Source: Bostrychus sinensis
Lineage: Eukaryota > Chordata > Actinopteri > Gobiiformes > Eleotridae
Length of the DNA: 64,000 nt
NCBI GenBank assembly: GCA_020698575.1
Contig: CM036239.1
Coordinates: 15,278,263 to 15,342,262, forward strand
Direction of reading: 5' to 3'
A program made the translations under genes and the position numbers. The notes beneath the pieces were generated by a model that saw only the letters and a list, made by a program, of their open reading frames with translations, was not told where the DNA came from and made no database searches. Shown here one piece after another: positions 57,802 through 64,000 of this stretch (position 1 is the first letter of the stretch; each line of letters starts with the position of its first letter).

Positions 57802-60800
57802 TTAACTGTACCCATCATTCCACTCCATGACTTTATCGTACTCAGTAATCTTCTGTTTGATATGGGACAGTTTGTTCTTCAAGTATTCACAGCGCTCCTT
57901 CTTTTCAATAAAAGTAGGGTCCTAGTACAATAAAACAGCAAAAATACCAGGATTATTTAAAAAGAGACTACAATGAGCTCTGTACAGGAAAACAAAAACA
58001 AAAAACATTTGACTCACATTTTTCTTTCTCTGATATTCTTGAAGGATCCTGTTTATTCGCTCCACTTCCTGGAAAGAAAAGGCTGCTTTCAGACCAACAT
58101 TTATGTAATCAACGTCAGAAAAAACAGTTGTATTCACACTTCATGTTTGGCACAATTGAAACAGTAATAAAATTCTCAGTTTGTGAGTATCAATGTGAGT
58201 AAAAATATTGCAATCAAAATCTTGCTCTGCACCAGACAATTTGAGTAGAGCTACACACTCTACTAGTTGTAGGAAATTTGTGATGGGGAAGCACAGGTGA
58301 AAACAGGAAGCACCACTGTGGTACACTGATGCATGGGGAAATGAGAAGCATTTGAACAGATGAAAGGTCCATTTACAACATTTTCCTAAAATCATGTATA
58401 GTAAAGTACTGTTTAACATTTATAATCTTTATCTACAATGAAACACCTGGTAGTGTAAATAGCATAAACAAAAGAAAAAAGACAAAATATAGCAAAAACA
58501 TAAAATATAAATATAATGGAGTGTAAAATGTGAACAAATGTAGACACCTAGCCCATGTGTATTTTAAAAACAAGTTGTAGGAATATACCATCAGGCTGGT
58601 TGGGTGTTGTGGCAGAGTTCGCATCATGGCATCCATCTCATCAAACTTCTTTAGTGTGGACTGTACGTCTAAGTGGAGCTCTTTGTACTCAGCATACTGG
58701 TCATTAAACACGGCTCGGTACTGGTCCCGTTCTTCATCTGATCGGATTGCTGGATACTTACTATAGTGGACACAAAGCAGTAAAACATTACTTTCTTGTG
58801 TGGTACAAGGTGCCCCAAAATCATGTACTTTAAAGTAGAAAACACAGGACAGCTAAATTGTTTTACTCATAGCTAATACAGTAAATAAGACGACAGCAAC
58901 AAAGAAACACACAGCACAAAACTCTAGCAACAATCACTGGCTATCTGTAATGTATAAGTCAGCATTAGACAAATATGTAATGTAGAAAAAATATATAGTT
59001 TTATTAATTAATATTTATATATATATATATAAAATATAAATATATACATATATAAAATATAATACATATATAAAAAATACATATATAAAAAAATATATGT
59101 AATAGCACTTACGCAATGTAATCAGGCACAATAACAGGCTTTGGAATATGTCCAGATGGTATGGCTCCCTGTAAAATCTTTGTAGGAACTGCTTTTGGAC
59201 TAGCCTGTATAGGAACAACCGAGGAACCCTGGACCTGTACGGGAGCTTTGCGCACTGCAGCAGTGTCTGGAGCGAGTGGCTGTAACACAGATAGAAGACA
59301 CTGTGCCTGGTGTATTCTGAACAAAGATTATTATAAATATTTCTAATGTGAGAATGCGGGAGAACAACTTACCAGTGACTGCTCTCCTCGCACCTGAGCA
59401 GCCCGCATCTGTGGGAACATAATCCTATTAAAAACAGCTCATGATGCTAATTTGACATAACATATTTTTTATTTTTATTATTATATGATGACCCAGATGA
59501 CCATTGCTATAGGCACCATATAGACAAGGACCACGGTCAGTAAAACTAGAGTGTGCATGTACTCGGCCACTAGGCCATCATGCAAATTATGTGGCGTGAC
59601 CATTCTCACAAACCCACCTAAAACCCACCTAAAACCCACCTCATGGCCGTAGCGCTCCTTATATCTGCGAGCAGCTTCATGTCTCCAGAGCTTGAGACAC
59701 ACTATAGCTCCAATCAGATACACCACCATAGTGACAAACAAGAAGATGATGGCTGCAGTCTGTCCAGCCTCTGTTCTGCAGAAAGCACCACTGATACCAT
59801 TGTTGAAGACGGGATAGTAGCAGAGCCCACCACGGGTCGTGTCTCGGACATAAATAATTGCTGTTGAAACAAGGCAAGGTCAAGAAGTTTAATTTTATAT
59901 TCAAACTTTACATACACTACTTAACACCAAAATATACAAATATATGTTTTACTGTCAAATATGGCAACATAGAGTAACAACAGATAATTGAAAAGATTGA
60001 CATAATTGCTATTGCATACCTGCAGCCAAGTAGAGAACAGCCAGAGCCAGATTTATAGTGAACTCTGTCAGAGGCCACCAGTTAGAGTCCAGGAGGATTG
60101 TGCGGTAGTACATTGTCATCCCCAGTACTAACATTACAACAGTTACCAGCCAGGCAAGTCCCACCACCACCAACACAAATGGAGTCTTGGGACCAGAGTA
60201 ATACGCCCCGCTTACACCATATCCACCAAGTCCTCCCCCTGGAGACGAGTATCCAAACATATTAAACCACTCATTGTCTTTGTGGATGTAGGCACAGACA
60301 CAGGCAAACACTGCAGCACCAAGCAGAAGCTCCGCACAGCCCAGGATCCTCAGCAGTCCGGCCCAAGACTTCATGTAGGCGTAGCGCTGATGGTACTGCT
60401 CCACTCGCTCACTGTAGGTTAAAGCGGTGTGGTAAGTGCGTCCGGAAATGGACTCGTGAGTGTCCCGTACTTCCAGAAGCTCCTTGTGGGAGTTGTAGCT
60501 GCTACCTGAGCCTCCATAAGGATCACGATAGGATCCAGGAACAGGAGAATGTGGGGGAGAGCAGGGCACCCCCTCTGTGGTGCTGGTATTGTTGTTGTGT
60601 GATGAGCCCTGCATGGACCAGGGCTTGTTACTGCTGCGATTACTTCCTCTGAAGAAGTTTTTCCAGGAGTCGGGAATGAAGCGGTGCACTGGTTTTATGT
60701 CAATGGCAGGGTCAATGTCTGTGTCAGTGTTGTCTTCGGTGCCGCCTGTGTCAGACTCAGGGCCCACAGGTGGCTGGTCAGGCAGAGGAGGTGGTGGGAG

Positions 60801-60947
60801 AGGATCTGCACTTTGAGCCAGACTCCTGGAGGTCTGTTCTCTCAAAGGCCGAATGTCTCGTGCTAATGACTCTTGGGGGACCTGGTCATAGTAGGGCGCC
60901 TGGCGGGCTCGCTCAGTGCGTCCGGAATGGCCTCCTCCATAGGACAT
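57802..60947 (-). CDS. marveld2: MARVEL domain-containing protein 2 (tricellulin)
   Basis: A four-pass MARVEL protein that seals tricellular tight junctions; human loss causes deafness DFNB49. Seven coding exons give 564 aa (human 558): 60020-60947, 59640-59860, 59373-59408, 59113-59279, 58589-58760, 58018-58068, 57802-57921. The start is MSYGGGHSGRTERARQ. The long cytoplasmic head has SADPLPPPPLPDQPPVGP and FIPDSWKNFFRGSN, both tricellulin signatures. Membrane parts are SWAGLLRILGCAELLLGAAV, TPFVLVVVGLAWLVTVVMLV, FTINLALAVLYLAA and IIFLFVTMVVYLIGAIVCLKL. GHIPKPVIVPDYIAKYPAI precedes the occludin-ELL coiled coil (~435-560), ending KVMEWNDGYS. The acceptor at 60,965 opens the exon 17 nt upstream of the ATG. 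The first exon is non-coding, near 62.36 kb. Confidence 0.94.
58985..59100. repeat. AT-rich TATA/TATAAAATA low-complexity tract in a marveld2 intron
   Basis: Tandem TATATA, ATATAAAATATAA and ACATATATAAAAAA units. It ends ~13 bp from the 59,113-59,279 exon's donor side. Confidence 0.8.
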
Positions 60948-62357
60948 GAGGAAGTTGTTGGGCCCTAGGAGGTCAAAAAACAATAACAGTTGTAATTTAT
61001 TAAATATAAGCTCCACTAGCATCATTAAAATCAAAAATTTAAATTTCTTTTCTATGATTATAACTACAAGGCACATCTGATAAACAAAATGTATGCACAT
61101 AAAAGAAGCAAGGCTGAATTCAAAAAATGTAAAGTGATGAGAAATTTTAATCACAATCTATCAATCATGCAACAACCCTCCACCAATGTTAAACTGAGTA
61201 CAGCCCTGAAGACCCCAAGAAAAACCCTCAACCACAGCCTGCATGAGCAGCCCCTTGGGTTACCTTAGCATCTTTCATGCATGTCAAGTCGAGAATGTAT
61301 TTTTGTGCTGCAAGCCAATGAGGAGCAGGAGACAATATGAACCAGCCATGTGTTTTTTACTTACCAACAGTAGTCGCAGACTGTACAAAAATACACTCGA
61401 CTGTCAAGCAACTTTTTAAAATCCCAATTCTTTAAGTGATTTTACGTGATAAATAATCAAATGTGTAATAACGATGCTTGAATACCTCTTTCACACGCAG
61501 TCACTCAACACGACTTACACTGGCTTGCAGGTCACAATGCAAACCATTTTTACACATAGAGTAGAGATGAATAACCTACCAAACAGAAAGACACAGAGAC
61601 CATTAGCTCCTTTGTGTTTACCTTCAGAATCTCATTTTTGATCCATACATTATTTATTTTTATTTTTTTTATATGGTATAAGTAAGCTACATAAGTAGCT
61701 GTATAAGTTATACAGTAATAACGTATCTATTACCCTGTGCTCTTTTTTATGATGTTTGCATTGCCTATAGATGGAAAACCAAGTGAGCCAAAAAAAAAAA
61801 AAAAAGTAACAGAAAACATAGTTTGTGTGTTCAGTCAAGGTATAGACAGTAGCTATACTACCCTCTCATCTAGCCTCTACTCGTGTGTAATGTCACGGCT
61901 TTACTAATGATTTCGAGCTGGCCAGTAAGGATACATTAGACCCCAGAAAACCACTTTCCTTTACTTTAACTTTAAAAGCTACAGCATTCTTAATGTGAGC
62001 AGAGGCCTATTGAACCCAGAGCATACCGCTATTGGCACCGCCTTGGATCTTGGCCACACGGGCAAAAGGCAACAAATACTGCACTGAACAGGTTCTTTGG
62101 AAACTGGAAAGGATTTTTGTAGTGTACCCTCCTATGCTAAAAGTAATATCCTTTGGCTTACAGCCGCTTTCCTAAAAAGTTGCAAACAACTATTGTTACG
62201 AGCAGCGGTGGCGCCCGAGGGGGTAAACTTCAGTCGAAGCACATTCTGCTATCACTGACTTTTAGACGTAAAAAAAATCCAAAACAACTTTTTTGATAAT
62301 TTCGCCATTATGTCTCTAGACTATGTGGTGCGTAAAGACAGTGGTTTGGTTGCTTAC

Positions 62358-62470
62358 CTTGTTTCCGTTCCTTCCTCTCCTCTTTCTCCCATGTCAGTAA
62401 TGTTAAACCTAGGTTTCTCTGGGACTTACCACGTGACCAGCCCATCCCTGTGACGCTGCTGGTAAAGAGG
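62358..62470 (-). promoter_or_regulatory. marveld2: Candidate non-coding first exon of marveld2
   Basis: A strong donor ACAAG|GTAAGC lies at 62,352-62,358 on the minus strand, and the acceptor CTCCTAG at 60,965-60,971 can receive it. A CACGTG-like E-box (ACCACGTGAC, 62,429-62,438) lies just upstream. The intron between (60,965-62,357) shows no coding signal. Confidence 0.45.
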
Positions 62471-64000
62471 TACACTGTTTGTAAATGAACAGCTCACCTG
62501 TGGCAGTGATGGCACCATGACTGTGACGCATACTCTCTGTGCAATGTGCCTGCTGCAGCTTAACCACAGAGCACACATTCATCTCATAAATTATTGAGTG
62601 CGGTTTGGTTTGTCATTCTAGTTTATAGTTGTTAAAATTACCTAACCAATTTTATATTTATTCTATTAAACGATAGATGTCAATCTGGCAAAGATAGTGG
62701 AAAAGACAAAATAACATATTACATAAAAACGTGTATTTTCAAGCTCACATGTGAAAGGCTGTTGTAAAGTTTTGTAGGTTAACAGCTGAAAATGGTATCA
62801 AGAATGTTAGGCCTAACCTTTTCCTCTGGACTTGTGTTGAGGCAATTATTGAAAACGTACACAGGCATTCAGCAAAAGAAAGATAAGAACAGAGACCACT
62901 TTAACTTTTATTGTTAAATTATTGTTTGGGCTGTTCCTGAAATGCTCATCACACAGAACAGACAATTGTGCTTGAGTTATATTTGTCAAAACATCAACAA
63001 TGAGGTTAGATACATTTAATCTGAAGACAGGATGATTTTCCAAAATCAGAGAGACACAGATGATTGTCATCTGAACAGCAATGATTGCACACAAAGATAT
63101 CAAAACACTATTTTTTTTAAATACCAGGACAGGTGCAGGGAAGGTGGACACACAGCAATTTGAACTTTTAAAAACACAGGAGCACAATCTCATGGAAATG
63201 GCTTGATTAAAAAAAAAAAAATCAACAAATAATGGGTTGAGTTTACAAGCTGTTAAACATTTACTGCATTTTAAATATTATACATTTACCCTTAATATGC
63301 AATTACAGTAAATCATCGCTGCAACGGAGGATGGAAGTTGGTACAACATAGCTACTAATGAATACAGTATTATGGTTCATGAATATATTGCATAAGGTTT
63401 ATTGTCAAGTATTACTACAGCCGTGCCTGTACTAACATAGGAGAAATGGCTTTTTAATCATTTGCAACATTATCAGCAAAGTGACTACTATGCAACTCAA
63501 ATAGCATTAGGGTAAATAGGAATGTAATATTTGAATCAGGATTGCACACACACTGCTTCTTAAAGGGCAGACAAAGACATGAACATGTTAGCTTACACTA
63601 GACCTACAAACTATTCTCAGCACACATATGTCTGCATAAGGCAAGAGCTGCAACACAATTAGCCTTTAGCTTTACTATAAAAGAAGAACAGCTAAAAGCC
63701 TATTTAAAATCATCATGAGACACTATGCTTAAATGTTTCTATTTGCTGCATGTAATCAGCAACACAGCTTTAGGAGGGATTTTGTTGAATTACTTCTAAT
63801 ATCACAGAATAATTAGGGTTGATACGCTTACATTTTGTATTTCTAACTAAATTTTTTATTGACTTAGTCTTTGATATATTTCACATCACTGTTAGTTTAA
63901 TTAAAAATACTAATTTATAATAAATCCATATGAATTTTACCCTAAAGCAGGTAAAGCCAATTAAATACTGTGATCTATAAAGTGCATACCAGCATAAAGT
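62471..64000. other. Right-hand flank, no gene supported
   Basis: AT-rich DNA upstream of marveld2. I see no conserved coding segment, RNA gene or recognisable repeat. Confidence 0.5.

Noticed and set aside
62846..63193. 115-codon minus-strand open frame with a hydrophobic middle
   Set aside because: No recognisable domain, AT-rich codon use, no splice partners found and no conserved neighbours. Most likely chance.

Overview
This window is vertebrate nuclear DNA, almost certainly from a ray-finned (teleost) fish. It carries multi-exon genes with GT-AG introns, many only about 80-200 bp long. The gene set and order match fish versions of human 5q13-q14 genes. The intergenic and intronic DNA is full of fish-type interspersed repeats (short hAT-like and Tc1-like elements, LINE ends, CA/TG and TAA microsatellites). 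Nothing prokaryotic, viral or organellar was seen.

Layout, left to right. 1-3,347: repeat-rich DNA (LINE end, palindromic element, a complete 990-bp non-autonomous hAT element). 3,348-6,945 (-): a SEC14-like lipid-binding protein, 12 exons. 9,264-17,346 (-), plus a non-coding first exon at ~18.1-18.3 kb: zfyve16 (endofin), 17 coding exons. 19,029-20,569 (+): ube2l3, a ubiquitin-conjugating enzyme, head-to-head with zfyve16. 22,010-25,168 (-): ckmt2, sarcomeric mitochondrial creatine kinase, tail-to-tail with ube2l3. 28,056-43,598 (-): rasgrf2, a Ras/Rac exchange factor, about 28 coding exons. 48,645-50,264 (+): ankrd34b, one coding exon. 51,482-56,483 (-): ocln (occludin). 57,802-60,947 (-): marveld2 (tricellulin), with a non-coding first exon near 62.4 kb. 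The last ~1.5 kb shows nothing I can support.

I assembled the exons by hand, by translating conserved segments and placing GT/AG sites. For every gene the summed exon lengths are divisible by three. Individual boundaries may still be off by a base or two. Product names rest on remembered family sequences, not on a search.

The genes are not one pathway. ZFYVE16, RASGRF2, CKMT2 and ANKRD34B are clustered in human 5q14, and OCLN and MARVELD2 are neighbours in human 5q13, so this is conserved synteny. UBE2L3 and SEC14L2/3/4 lie on human 22q, so those two mark a rearrangement. ocln and marveld2 are tandem paralogues, both building tight junctions.

Best lead: ckmt2 carries two consecutive copies of the same 86-nt exon (23,069-23,154 and 23,365-23,450). 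They differ at about 18 nucleotides but at only one residue (Cys versus Ser), and both have good splice sites. Since 86 is not a multiple of three, only one can be used per mRNA. Other leads are a stop-free in-frame 81-nt intron and an extra 31-codon exon in rasgrf2, dinucleotide repeats abutting splice sites of three genes, nested transposons in an ocln intron, and a perfect hairpin at the ocln promoter.
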